This document shows, in pieces, positions 12,595 to 23,479 of a stretch of 64,000 bases of DNA. The position numbers and the translations under genes were made by a program. A model generated the notes under the pieces. That model had not been told where the DNA came from. It was given only the letters and a program-made list of their open reading frames with translations, and did not search any database. The stretch's first letter is position 1, and each line of letters begins with the position of its first letter. The stretch covers positions 3,211,922 through 3,275,921 of the forward strand of contig NW_006920410.1 of the NCBI RefSeq assembly GCF_000344685.1. Direction: 5' to 3'. The stretch is from Gloeophyllum trabeum ATCC 11539 (Eukaryota > Basidiomycota > Agaricomycetes > Gloeophyllales > Gloeophyllaceae).

Positions 12595-12995
12595 GTCAAA
12601 TGTGTAGTAAGTATCCAAGTGAGACGGTATACAGATATAAAGCAGTTATCGAGGCAGTCGCAGCGACTTGAACTTGCTTTGTGCCGCTGTCGGAACGTTG
12701 CGCCACGCGACGCGTCTCGTCACGTGTGGCCACGACGAGGCGAAACATGTGATCGCGCCGCGTACACTGGACGCGACGAACAACACGCTCTTGTCGTGTA
12801 CCGCCAACAACGCTGGCCAGCTTGGCCGCCCTCCTTGGATACTCAGCCTTTCTCTTCATCTTGATTGATTGTTCCGCTGGCATAACTAAAGTCTGGCCTA
12901 CTACACTGCGGAATTTTGACAAGTATTGCGTCGTCCAACATCCATCACGCGGACAGAATATCTCATTACCCAACGATACCCGAGCGTAAACTACA
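12595..12995. promoter_or_regulatory. Shared divergent promoter of kinesin-6 and Spc7
   Basis: 401 bp separate the two start codons. The segment contains an ACGCGT box (12710-12715, the MluI cell-cycle box bound by MBF-type factors in other fungi), a CACGTG E-box at 12721-12726 and several partial CGCG clusters. Both genes act in mitosis, so joint periodic expression is a reasonable inference. Confidence 0.5.
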
Positions 12996-15900
12996 ATGGC
13001 GAAGAGCAAAGAATCTCCCAAGAGTAGGCGTAAATCTATTGCCGTGCCTACACATAAGAAACCGATCCAACCAAGGAGACGTGCTCACAGCATCGCCCCA
13101 GGGGATACCGTGCTCAGTCCGCGTGCTCTAGCACGACGCGTGCTTGTTCGTTACGATACTCCATAAGTCCGTCTAATTTCTATATACTGAATATTGTGCT
13201 CCTTTAGGTCCCCCGCAAGAGTATCCTAAAGTCCTCCATCAATGTCGGCGAAGCAAGCGCTGATGATGCTACACAGACCCTCGACTTCACGCGAGATTAT
13301 CGCAGCGTTGCCCCGCGCAAAAGCTTGGGACGGCGAGTGAGCTTCGCTCAGCATGCCTACGTGAAAGTATTCGAGCGGGATCTGAGGTCTCCCCAATCCT
13401 CTTCCCCCGTGAAGGACGACGGAGGACAGTCACCGCAAGACTCTCCGGTGCAGGAGTCTCCGAAAGTAAATGACGAGAACGACTATCCGGGAGCTAAGCC
13501 CATCGTACGTCGTCGCAGTTCCGTTCGGCGTTCCTTAGGAGACAACGGCGACATGACCGCGTACTCGGATATGGACCTGGAGGCAGAGGATGCAGGCGCC
13601 GGGCCATCACAAATATTTGCCTCCTCGGATGATATCGGGGTGGGGGACTATGACGATGAAGTGTGGGACGACGATGAAGAATTTGACGACGAGGACATGG
13701 AGATTACCGAGGCTATTGCTAACAATATCCAACGACGTCGTTCGTCGGCAGCGCGGCGTCGCTCATCTATTGCTCCCCCGCCACCCCCGGAAGAGCAAGA
13801 AGAGGAGCAGCCTCAACAGGCGGAGCAGTCCTATGAGGAGGAAAACTCTGTCCAGTCTCAAGGAGAAGGGAACTCGCTCCATTCGCAGTCGTATGCCAGC
13901 GAGACATCCGGAGACCAGTCTTACGAACCGATGGAGTACACTGTACCTCTCAGCCAATCCATACGAGGGAAGAGGCCACCGAGCGATGCATTCCTAGCCC
14001 TCCGAGCAATGACTCATGCGAACGATAACTCCTTCGAAGAGGAGCCCCTTTCCGATGACGATGCTGATCTCTACGTGCGGAAAGACCACTGGGACGGGGA
14101 CGACCTGGAACCCGATAGCAAAGATGTGTCTGGCTCAGAGGCGATGGAGCTCACGGATGCTTTGCATAGACTTAAGGTTGCGAGAGATTCTCTTGGGATA
14201 GGTGGTGCGGCTAGCGGGGAGGGTCCTGCCGACGAATTTCAAGAAGCGAGTTTTACAGACTCAGAAAACAGCTTCGAAGACATGGGTAACCAGACACTCA
14301 ATCTCACAGGGCTGGTAAGAAGAGCGAGTATGGGACAGGTTGATATCGGGATGCCTGCGAATGAGGAACCCGCTCAGACAGAGCCACTTCACGTCTCGCC
14401 AGCCTCTGCTTGGGAGAAAGAGAATGAACATCCAAAGCCCGCTCAGGAACCCACCGTCGACAGTACTTCTACCATTCCAGTATTTAAGCCTCCCACCCAC
14501 GGACATATATTCTCTGCGCCGTCCCCTTTCAAGCCTTCCAAATCTACGTCTTCCACCCCTACTGCTCCACTGACTACCCCCAGACCCTTCGTGTTTTCCA
14601 AACCCTCACAGGACTCAGCTGAAGCTGAAGCCGGCCGACCAACAGATTCGGAAACGCCAGCACCTGGGGCATCTGCTGCTAAGCCTGCCCCCCGACCTCC
14701 AACTTCGCCTGGCAAATCTAGGCTTCCACAACCTACCTCTGCTTCTAAACCTAAGTTCTCAGCAGCCTTCGCTCCACCTAGCGCGCGCAAACTTCCCAGA
14801 GCCAGGAGCATCGAAAACCTGAATGACACCTTAGATCCTGAGGACCGACCCAGTCCGGCGAAGAAGCTAAACCTCGGATCGGGGAAAGCCCTTCCACTAT
14901 TTCCGGCACCCTCGCCGGCACGGGCCTCCCCAGCGAGAACTGTGGGTCGTCTCTCACCCAGCAAAAAGGCAAAATTCGAGAAACCGACCGGTGCCGATGC
15001 TGAACCCGATAACAGGCGCAAGAGCGTTGGGCTACGAAGACCGCCTGGTTACTTGGCGCAAAGAAGGAGTATGGGGGCGCCCTCTGCAGTGGCGGATGGC
15101 GACAAGAACTCTGCCGCTGGGCCGTCTACCGACAAGAAGGCGGCACTGGTAAGGCTAGGCCGTGCTAGTGTCGGGTCTGCTGGCAACGTCAGTCTGGGGC
15201 CGTTTGACCCAAGGGCGGAGGCGACCTCTAACGATGAGGTTGAACCGGCGCCTCCTGCTTCGCCTAGAGTTGCATCTCCGGCTCCACGAGGTGCTGCGAG
15301 AGGCCCACTGTCCCCCGCGCCTTCGGCCGGGAGAGCAGAGAGTCCTGCTCGGGCATCGCCTGTCGTGGGTCGTGTGTCACCTGCACCATATGTTGCAAGT
15401 ATCTACCCTCCCTTGCCTGAAGGCAGACAGGGTAGTCCTTCGCTCGGTCGCGCATCTCCAGCACGTGCCACCGCACCCTCTCTATATCCTCCATTGCCCT
15501 CTTCAAGCAAGGACAGCTCAGCTCATGCATCTCCGGAGGAACCTACGATCGTGGATGTGACATATGGTGAAGAAGAGATGGCGGGAAACCCGACTGAGGA
15601 GTGGGTCAAAAACATGCAGGATGCAGGTAGCTTTGACGACGAGGAGGAGGTTAGTTGCACAATCTCTCGCTCGTGCTTAAACTGACAGAGAGCATCCGAC
15701 AGCCTCCAATATCCATCGAACAATTCTTCTCTTTGACCGGGATCAAATTCATGGATGAGCTGACAGTGCCCCGCCGGTCTACGTTCCATCGCGCTGGCAT
15801 CCAAGCCAGGAATCGGCGAGACTCGGCTACTTCAGACACCGGAGAAGAGCCCGTTATTCCTCTGGCAGAATACGTCGTAGCGATGACTGTGGATGTACCA

Positions 15901-17524
15901 CAACTAGAGCTATATTCGCATGTCGCCCAGGACCTGCAGGCGTGGATTGAACATAGCAAAGCCAACTTCAAGCAGGCTGAGGCGGAGTGTGCCAAAGTAA
16001 CTCCTGAACTGTTCAGGGAGTATTCCAGGTGTAGTGAGGAAGATCGACCTGACTTCCAGGTAAGTATTGCATTGTGCTTGTAGAAACTTGGGCTGAGTGA
16101 TCACTACCTTCCTAGCAAAGCCTGAAGTTGATCAAGAGCCATGCCCACGACCAAGCAAAGTCACAATGGTATGAGTGGAAGCTTCAGTGGGTCGAGCAGC
16201 TCCAAGAAACGGCTGATCAAGGATTTGCTGATCTCGAAGCTGTAAGATATCATGGCAATTATCCGATGGCGGAGTCTCATATTCGCTATATAGGATGCCA
16301 AAGTGCTTGAATCGCTCACTCGACAAGTACAGGACCTGCTACCGTCTCTGCGAGAAGAGTATGAGCAAGCCATCCGTGAGCTCGAACAGGAACAAGCTGA
16401 AGTAGACGAACTCGAGAGGAGTGATCAGTCATATCTCAATGAACTGAAGGCCACTATCGCGGAACAGGAGTAAGTCTTCCAAATATATATAACTACTGAG
16501 CGCTCGCTTCATCTCATCTCGTTCGTAGCTTCGCTCTGGACTCATTCAGGACCGAGATATCCGAGAGCAAGGCCAAGCTAGCAAACTTGTCAGAGAAACT
16601 GGAGGAAATCGAACAGCAGAAGAAAGAGTCAATGCAAGCTATTTCGGATGCCGAGCGCATGGCCCACGTCCAGAAAAATAGCACAAAAGCTGAGGTCTTC
16701 AAGTTGCGAGGTGCGTGCTGCTTAAACTGCGTTGCCATGGGCGCTTTGTCTTACAAAAAACATTGGAAGATGAACTGGATTCAATTCAGAATCTGCACTA
16801 CTGGCGTCCATCCAAGATCCAGTCGGACATGATTGAACTCATATATGACTCACGATACCTGGTTTCCATTCCCTGCACGAAATTCAAGCCTGTTCGACAC
16901 GAATTCAGCGTCACGCGCCTCACCGACCCTTCTACCAGAAGACGGGATGACTTCCCCAAGCTTACGGAGTATTCCTTCAAAGCGGGTATGCATCAAGTAA
17001 TGACTGATCAAACAATAGTGAATGTACGCCAGGTAAGACATAATATCTTGGTGCCACGATAACTTTTCTCAGACGTTCGGTTATAGATCGTGCACCGCAT
17101 GAGCGACATTTGGGCTGCCTGTGCACAACTCCGGCAACAATTCACCTTCTTGGGTGTAAAATTCCCTACATCTGTTCGTATTGATTTGAGCGGGGGTGAC
17201 AAGCCTCCTGGCTTGATTGCCGTTGCCGCAATCCTCTATGCCGGGAAAAGGGCCAAGGCTCTCGTCAAATTTTCCTTCGATGCGGACACCTTTTTCCGCT
17301 GGCCGAAATCCATTGACTCCCTCAAATGCGACGTAGAAGTCGCATACGGGCCTATTGAGTAAGTACTAGCTGATCTGAAGTTTACGTGGTACTCACCGTA
17401 TGCACCGTGCAGGTCGACGCCGATACAAAATGCGGTTCGCGGCCGATTGGCGAAGGCCACTCCAGCTGACAACCACGGCTGCCTGCTAGATGCTTGTATC
17501 GAGGGCTCCGAACAATATGATTGA
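12996..17524 (+). CDS. SPC7: Kinetochore scaffold Spc7/KNL1
   Basis: Nine exons: 12996-13139, 13208-15649, 15703-16059, 16116-16241, 16294-16469, 16529-16710, 16770-17032, 17087-17358, 17413-17524; 4074 nt, 1357 aa. The basic N-terminus carries the PP1-docking motif RVSF (residues 91-94). MELT-type motifs, docking sites for Bub3-Bub1 after Mps1 phosphorylation, are seen as MEIT (212), MEYT (290) and MELT (361). A long Ser/Pro/Ala-rich disordered middle follows. The C-terminal third starts with PPISIEQFFSLTGIKFMDEL, the Spc7 signature, continues as a coiled coil and ends in a probable RWD fold (LHYWRPSKIQ to the end) that binds Mis12/MIND. It links the outer kinetochore to the spindle checkpoint. 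Start chosen because the first exon is basic and begins at the first ATG in good context. Confidence 0.93.
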
Positions 17525-17810
17525 AAATGATTATTTTCTTTGCCATGTATATCTTTATTGCATCTTGTTGTATGTTCATGCAATGCTTTCCCATTATGCG
17601 CACCAGTCAAGATTCTCCTTTGTACACATTGAATACATTAATTACATGCGGATGCAGATGTTTGTACATATGTGGACGTGAGACGGAGCATCACAAAGAT
17701 CGAGAATATTCACAAAGCATGTCCCTGATTGACGTCTTGGTCAGTTCTACGCTTCGAGGAAGTCGAACAAAGTGCTCACATAAATCACACATAAAATTTA
17801 ACACAAGAAA
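17525..17810. other. Convergent 3' region, nothing recognised
   Basis: AT-rich sequence between the convergent stops of Spc7 and the 714-aa gene. It presumably holds both 3' UTRs and poly(A) sites. Confidence 0.5.
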
Positions 17811-19955
17811 TCAAAGAGATCGAAGACGCCTCTGGCTCTCGTCCAGCCCGGCCAAGAGAACCGCCAGCGTCTCTCGTGATGACCGTACGAACTCCAATTC
17901 ACCCTCGGCGATGTCGGCAACGGCCTCCCACTGAACAGCGGCGCCTTTCGCAACATCAATGATTGCCCATCGTTGTCTCTCTACAGAGAACGTTGACTCT
18001 GCAGATGCTAGACGTTCGAGTACGGCTTGTTGGATGGCCTGCTCGCGAGCAGCTTCTACCTGGCCAAGCTGCTCGTGCAGAGTGTTGATGTATGCTTCTT
18101 TCTCCTCGTTCGTCCGCTCGCGCACCATAAGCGAGCCACGCAATTGCTCCTCCAGCTGGCTCACTTGCTGCGACAAAGTCTCCTCGTCGCGGACTCGTAG
18201 TTCCTGTGCAGCGAGCAGCTTGCTCTCAAGCTCCTCGATACGTGCCGCACGTTCCTGAGCTAGCTGCTCCGCAGAGGCTAGCTGGAGACGGAGGAGCGTA
18301 AGGATGGCGCCGTCAACTGCCGGTACTTCCGGCCTCGTGCTCTCGTAAGGATGCGTTGTGCGTGCAGGCGACGGTGTCGAATCTGGGAGGAGTACCTGAG
18401 ATATGGACGTGAAGCCCCCAGGCGAGGGCAGTGCACTCAGCATAGGGCTGTCTGGGAGATCCAAGTTCATTCGCATGGGGCTGATTTGAGGGCTAGCCAC
18501 CGCCGAAGCATTGAAGGGTGCCTGTATATCGTGTAGCATGTGTTCAACATCGTCCTCACCCAGCGATTTATTCGCGGATGCAGCCAGCTGATCCCAAGAT
18601 AATATAGACTGGCGGTTCTTATTGGAAAAACTGGGGAATAGAGGCGAGTTGTCCGTAGATGCAGGGATGGGGGATAGGAATTGTGGTTGTGACCTTCCGG
18701 CAACCGCCTTGCCAGCGCGAGATGGAGTTTCTGGGAGCCCGCTCACATCGCGGTTTCGCGGAATTGGCTGGCTGCGGAGGCGAGGCATGGCCGGTGTTGG
18801 AGCAGTAGGGGAAATCACGGCAGAGGACAGCAGGAACTCGACATCGTTCGCGTCTACGCTGTCGGTACTACTATCTCCGAGGTCGACGGTGACTGTGGGT
18901 GTCCTGGTAGCGTCGCTTTTGCTGACAGCAGACTTCCCACCGATGCTTTTTGGCGAGTTACTCGCGGACGATGCCGCCGATGCGCCCTTGACGACTTTGC
19001 GCAGAGGACTCTGCTGCTGGGTGGCTGTGGACTTGGTCCTGCCTAATCCAAAGGCGTTGCGTAGTGATGAGGGGGGAGTAGTAGGTGTGCGGGTTCGCAG
19101 GGAACTGACGGAAGAGGCAGCCGAAGGGGGCCGCGCAGCAGTGTCTTTCTTCGCCGTCTCGGCCGCCTTCGTCTTCAGGGAGCGCGTAGGGGATGGTTTA
19201 CTAGGCGGAGTCGTGCGCGGAGGCACAACGTTCTTCTTCCTGGGAGGGGTGCTCGGGGCGGGCGACACATTAATGGCACTAGTAAGGTTAAATGCAGAGC
19301 GCTTGGGGAGCGGACTGATAGCCCGTTCATGTTTGTCGAACGGTGAAGGGGGCTCCAAGCCAGGCGACTTGGATGCCTCCTGGTCGTCCTTATCATCATC
19401 CGTCGAGCTACTGGCCCGTTTCCTGCCCGCCTTGCGCGGGGGAGTAACAGGCTCCTTGATAGTCTCCAAGCCAGGCTTGGGTTTGTACTTGGGCAGCGCG
19501 GTCCCAACAGAGTTTCTCTTGGCCCGGAGAGAGGAGGATCTGGTGACGGGCGTGATGCCCGGCGGGCTCATGGTGCTCTTCTTATCGGACTGCTCCTCAG
19601 ACGAGGAGGACCCGGTTTTGGAGGCGGTAGAGGCAGCGGCCGCCCTCGTCCTTCGCGTCACAGCCTTCGCGTCGGGCGACGGCGCGTCCTTCTCTTTAGC
19701 GGGCGCGAGTGGCTTAGGAGCTTCCTGGTTTCGAGCGATACCGATAGCGCTAGTGCGTCGGGAGTGCGTCTCCTTCTCCTTCGGCCTCTTGGCAGCCCTC
19801 TCCTCGCCTCCCCCTCCTCTACCGTCCGACTTCATCACGTCCACGAGGGCCTTGCCAACGGACGCCAGGGTCAACGAATGCCGTATAGAGCTTCTGGTAA
19901 CGCGAGTAGTGGTGGGGAGCGCAGAGGCCGCGGCGGAAGAGGTGTCGGGTGGCAT
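17811..19955 (-). CDS. Hypothetical Ser/Pro-rich protein with C-terminal coiled coil
   Basis: A single uninterrupted frame of 714 codons from ATG 19955. Upstream codons in frame (to 20090) exist but start at no better ATG. The first two thirds are low complexity, rich in Ser, Pro, Thr, Arg and Lys, with repeated basic-proline patches such as PRTTPPSKPSPTRS, which suggests a disordered, heavily phosphorylated region. The last roughly 180 residues (from LTLLRLQLASAEQLAQERAA) form a strong Glu/Leu/Gln heptad coiled coil. I do not recognise the family. The style resembles microtubule or chromatin-associated proteins, but that is only an impression. It is striking for having no intron among genes with 4 to 18. 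Confidence 0.75.
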   Translation of the reverse strand: MPPDTSSAAASALPTTTRVTRSSIRHSLTLASVGKALVDVMKSDGRGGGGEERAAKRPKEKETHSRRTSAIGIARNQEAPKPLAPAKEKDAPSPDAKAVTRRTRAAAASTASKTGSSSSEEQSDKKSTMSPPGITPVTRSSSLRAKRNSVGTALPKYKPKPGLETIKEPVTPPRKAGRKRASSSTDDDKDDQEASKSPGLEPPSPFDKHERAISPLPKRSAFNLTSAINVSPAPSTPPRKKNVVPPRTTPPSKPSPTRSLKTKAAETAKKDTAARPPSAASSVSSLRTRTPTTPPSSLRNAFGLGRTKSTATQQQSPLRKVVKGASAASSASNSPKSIGGKSAVSKSDATRTPTVTVDLGDSSTDSVDANDVEFLLSSAVISPTAPTPAMPRLRSQPIPRNRDVSGLPETPSRAGKAVAGRSQPQFLSPIPASTDNSPLFPSFSNKNRQSILSWDQLAASANKSLGEDDVEHMLHDIQAPFNASAVASPQISPMRMNLDLPDSPMLSALPSPGGFTSISQVLLPDSTPSPARTTHPYESTRPEVPAVDGAILTLLRLQLASAEQLAQERAARIEELESKLLAAQELRVRDEETLSQQVSQLEEQLRGSLMVRERTNEEKEAYINTLHEQLGQVEAAREQAIQQAVLERLASAESTFSVERQRWAIIDVAKGAAVQWEAVADIAEGELEFVRSSRETLAVLLAGLDESQRRLRSL

Positions 19956-20219
19956 GAAGGTCGTAACGTCGTCGCTGATATAGAAATGTAATGTATATGT
20001 CGCCCGCAAAAGGGAAAACTCGTAAAGAGCGTCACGGTGTTCAGTACAGAAGTGAAACAGTCTCAGCCACAACTTCAACTTCCCTGACAACCTCCGACTC
20101 GCGTGGCACGTGCTGCGCTAATCACTTGCTTCTTTTGGTACCAACTGCCCTAATCCAGTCGTTGTGGCACCCATCGTGGCTCGAGAATGCGGGGTACGCT
20201 GTAAGAATAGCAGGCTACA

Positions 20220-22100
20220 CTACCACATGAACCGACCAACACCCTCCCTTTCTCGGTACAAAAACACCCACATTGTCGCCGCGTTGATCGCTGCGTACCA
20301 CGCCCCCTCCAAGAGCACGCCCCAACCCGGGACATCTGGCACCTGCGCGCGCAGCAGAACATAGGGAATGAGGAAGTATCTAGGTTCAAGCAAGGGGGTT
20401 GGAAGGAGGGTGGGCAGCACAAAGACGGGCAGTAAGAGGGTTTGGAGTAAGGTCTGGTCGCGTCCTACACCCTCAAGGTCAAGAAAGCAAGCTTCGGAAC
20501 TAGTGTTATGAACGTACCAACACGCAGGAACCACGCCCATGCGCAGGCTATGTACCCTGGTATCAGGAGATAAGGCACTACTGGATGCAGCATAAATATG
20601 CGCCGCCAGACGTAGAATGTATAGTGGCGATTGTCAGAGAGCAAGAAAGGGTGATGTATCCTGAACCAAGGTGAGCATTCCCGGGCATGTATCCAAGTTC
20701 TAAGCGCTACTAACGTGAACTTGTATACAGTGACCGCCATTACTGCAGAGACAATGGCAGTGACCAACGAGCGCCTGGAAGCAACATGTCAGTCATGAGA
20801 TCGCAGATGAAACAGATATAGCTACCGCAAATTTCCAAACATTCTATACCGGACTTCCTTGATTAGCGATTTAAGTCCTCCCGGGCCACTGACGAGAACT
20901 GGCCATCCAAAAATGGTCACAAATCCAAGGAAGTAGTACAGTTGCGGGATATGAAAGGAAGGTATGTGATTGGATTTATCACCTGTACGACGCATTCAGT
21001 CACATCCTGATCCTTTCAGCACGTAAGAGAAAGGTATACCCAAGACGATCCCGCCATTGCATACAACAAAGGCGCCGAACAATGCAACCACAATTCCGTA
21101 GGGAATAAACTTCGGCAACACATCGGGGAGGACTCTGGGTGCGCTTAGGATAGATCGCAGTAAATCACCTAGCAACGCAACACCGAGATTTGCTTTCAGT
21201 CCAGTTACGCGCCAAGCGTAAAAAAGCATACAAGGACGCACCAGGGCCAGCCTCCAGCGCGGGCGGGTCATGCAATTTGGCAGGCATACTCCCATTCGGA
21301 GCCGCGCGACGGAACCGCAGGTACATCAGCTGGCTCGAAGCGTAGGCGTACAGAACCCATACAACGTTTGTCTGGCGGAACGTGCAACTGACGAGGCCTA
21401 ACTAGCAGACACCCTTCCGCTCCGTCAGCCCTCAGCTCTTCATTTTGGACGTGATCCGGACGGGACATAGCGGACCAATTACAATGCGAAGGAGCGTGAC
21501 TTACCAGCCCGGCTAGCCAGTGCTTTCCTTGGGACGCTGCTACCACAGTCAACACCACGAAGAGGAGACTCGGGACCTCCGTGTAGTATAGGAATCCGAA
21601 GAACCAAACAATTGGGAAAGCGGAGAGAACGACCGATTCCAGCGTCGGCGCGAGCAGCGACGACGGCGGTCGAACGCGCTGATGATAGCTTAGGAGATGA
21701 GTTAATGCTATGGGAAGCGCGACTAGGGCGAGCATGGGTGTCAGTCGCAGCATTTGCAAGTTGCACTTGAAGAGGAATATCTTCTTCAATACCCAGCTCA
21801 CGACGTAGCTGTAACCCGGGAAAGCTGAACGGACGGCACCGGGATGTATACATTGATACTCACAGTCCTGGAGGAGTGGTAATCTTGGGATCCCAGTACG
21901 AGAACTCTCCCCGACAGTACGCCTGCGCCTGTGGAACATGAAATGGTTCGTCCTTGTAGCTCGCTATGAGACTCTTGTTTGCAGCAGGGCAGTTAGTGGG
22001 ATGAATGTACCATGTACGGCTCCGTAACGATCCCGTTTAGTTCCCGCAGGACCAGGATGCATATGCCGGTAAAGACAAGATGGTGCATGGGAGAGGCCAT
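20220..22100 (-). CDS. ALG10: Dol-P-Glc:Glc2Man9GlcNAc2-PP-Dol alpha-1,2-glucosyltransferase
   Basis: Nine exons on the minus strand: 22100-22018, 21971-21864, 21808-21505, 21401-21242, 21168-21040, 20982-20826, 20774-20715, 20660-20518, 20464-20220; 1389 nt, 462 aa, close to the usual 470. Family landmarks are in order: [16 protein letters not shown] near the N-terminus, [51 protein letters not shown] and an [18 protein letters not shown] end. Many hydrophobic segments mark a polytopic ER membrane protein. ALG10 adds the third and last glucose to the lipid-linked oligosaccharide before transfer to protein by oligosaccharyltransferase. The intron 21402-21504 is longer than the others (103 nt); a small extra exon there cannot be excluded. 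Confidence 0.92.
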
Positions 22101-22438
22101 GCTGTCCGGCCCTATAGTTCAATGAATGGCATACAAAATGAAAACAGGTGAGTTGGACGATGCCAACGCTGCATTGCTGGATCACTTGGACGCACAAGTT
22201 CCTTCTTTTGGAAGTAGGACTGGCACGATCGACATTTCACGTGACCGTCGCGCGCCCTCTGCGACGAGGTGTCAATGAAATCGCTTTGACCAACGTCGCT
22301 GATAAATTGCCCGACCTCGAGGCCACAGAGGCACAGCACAGATAAAGTCTATAATATATTGGACGCGATACAAGAGCGCCAGATTAGAATCAACGGTATG
22401 TACCAGATATTATCAAGGGAAGGTTTTGCTCTGCTCAG
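22101..22438. other. Intergenic: ALG10 promoter and UCH 3' flank
   Basis: 338 bp between the ALG10 start and the stop of the ubiquitin hydrolase, both on the minus strand. No gene is visible. A CACGTG box lies near 22238. Confidence 0.45.
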
Positions 22439-23249
22439 TCAATAGTCATCCCAGTCATTGTTTGGACCTAGAGCCATCAGGCTGAAACGCAAGTTCTGAT
22501 TCTTCTCCCGAAGAATATACTCTCTCACAACACCTAGTGCTCCTTCGCTGAGCAAATCCTCGTCCGGGCCAACTCCAGGTCCAAGATCGACCGGGCCTTT
22601 GGAGTCTCCGTCCATACGGTACAGATGACCACTTCGAGCTGACTTGACGAAGCAAATGTAATGGACGTCCACTTCGTCCTCGGGATTGTCTGGTGCGACC
22701 GAGTCTCCCTGCGTCGCAGCAGCAGCATACGCGCGCTCCAACTCTCCTGACCCCTCCAGTGCCAGAGCGCGGCCCTCAGGGGCCAGAGGAATGACGTCCT
22801 CCAGTATTTTGCCGAGTGTAGAGTCTTGCGCTGCACTCTGGTGAGGCACTGGGAAAATGGCCGTGAAACCATGCTCAGAATGACTTACCGATGTACTCTC
22901 GTGCTTCGCCGTTCGCCACGGCATGCAGGATCGCATACAGCCCGCAGGCATTGTTAATGGTCTGCTTAAACCAGACTGCATCCTCGCCTGCACCGCTGCC
23001 CGCATACTCCACTAGACCAGATTCCTCCTCCGCTTTGTGCTTCGCGTATGCTGCGGAATCTGGCAATACTAGCACGAGGGCATAGACAGGACGAGGAACA
23101 AAGGCTAGTAGCTCTTGATCATCGAGAGATAAGACGTCGCTGAAGGCTAGTGACTGGGATACGCCAAGTTTGTGGATGAGGTCTGTGAATACGATCGGGT
23201 TTGACTCTAGTGGTATGAAGTGTTTGCGATATTGCTTCGAGTCGGTCAT
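22439..23249 (-). CDS. Ubiquitin C-terminal hydrolase, peptidase family C12 (Yuh1/UCHL-like)
   Basis: Two exons on the minus strand, 23249-22889 and 22830-22439; 753 nt, 250 aa, the size of small UCH enzymes. The active-site block FKQTINNACGLYAILHAV gives the oxyanion Gln96 and nucleophile Cys102; VDVHYICFV gives His177 and LYRMDGDSKGP gives Asp194, completing the Cys-His-Asp triad. The opening (FIPLESNPIVFTDLIHKLGV) is also typical. These enzymes trim short adducts and extensions from ubiquitin or Nedd8 C-termini in the cytosol. The single intron falls in the crossover-loop side of the fold after GEAREYI; the acceptor after TGCAG at 22831-22835 is required to keep frame. Divergent from RINT1 with 230 bp between. 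Confidence 0.93.
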
Positions 23250-23479
23250 TATTGGGGAGGATTTGGGCAGTGATTATAGGTGGTATAGGTATGTATTATA
23301 AGTGTCTGTCGTTCCGCAGGACGTAGGAGCCGCGTATGCTCGGACTCGGACTCGGTTGGTTACATTCTAAGCAGCAATTGACGATGACGTATGCAGCTAA
23401 CTTTGGGCGCTAACGCTGCCCATGCCGCCGGCTTTCTAACCAACGCTTGCATGGCGTGGCGGCGACCGTAGACGCCACC
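23250..23479. promoter_or_regulatory. Shared divergent promoter of UCH and RINT1 genes
   Basis: 230 bp between the two start codons, enough only for a compact bidirectional promoter. The RINT1 start sits in a strong context, GCCACCATGG. Confidence 0.45.

Noticed and set aside
18622..19983. 453-codon plus-strand open frame
   Set aside because: It is antisense to the 714-aa gene and its Leu/Gly/Val/Arg-rich composition is what a reverse reading of Ser/Pro/Lys-rich coding gives.
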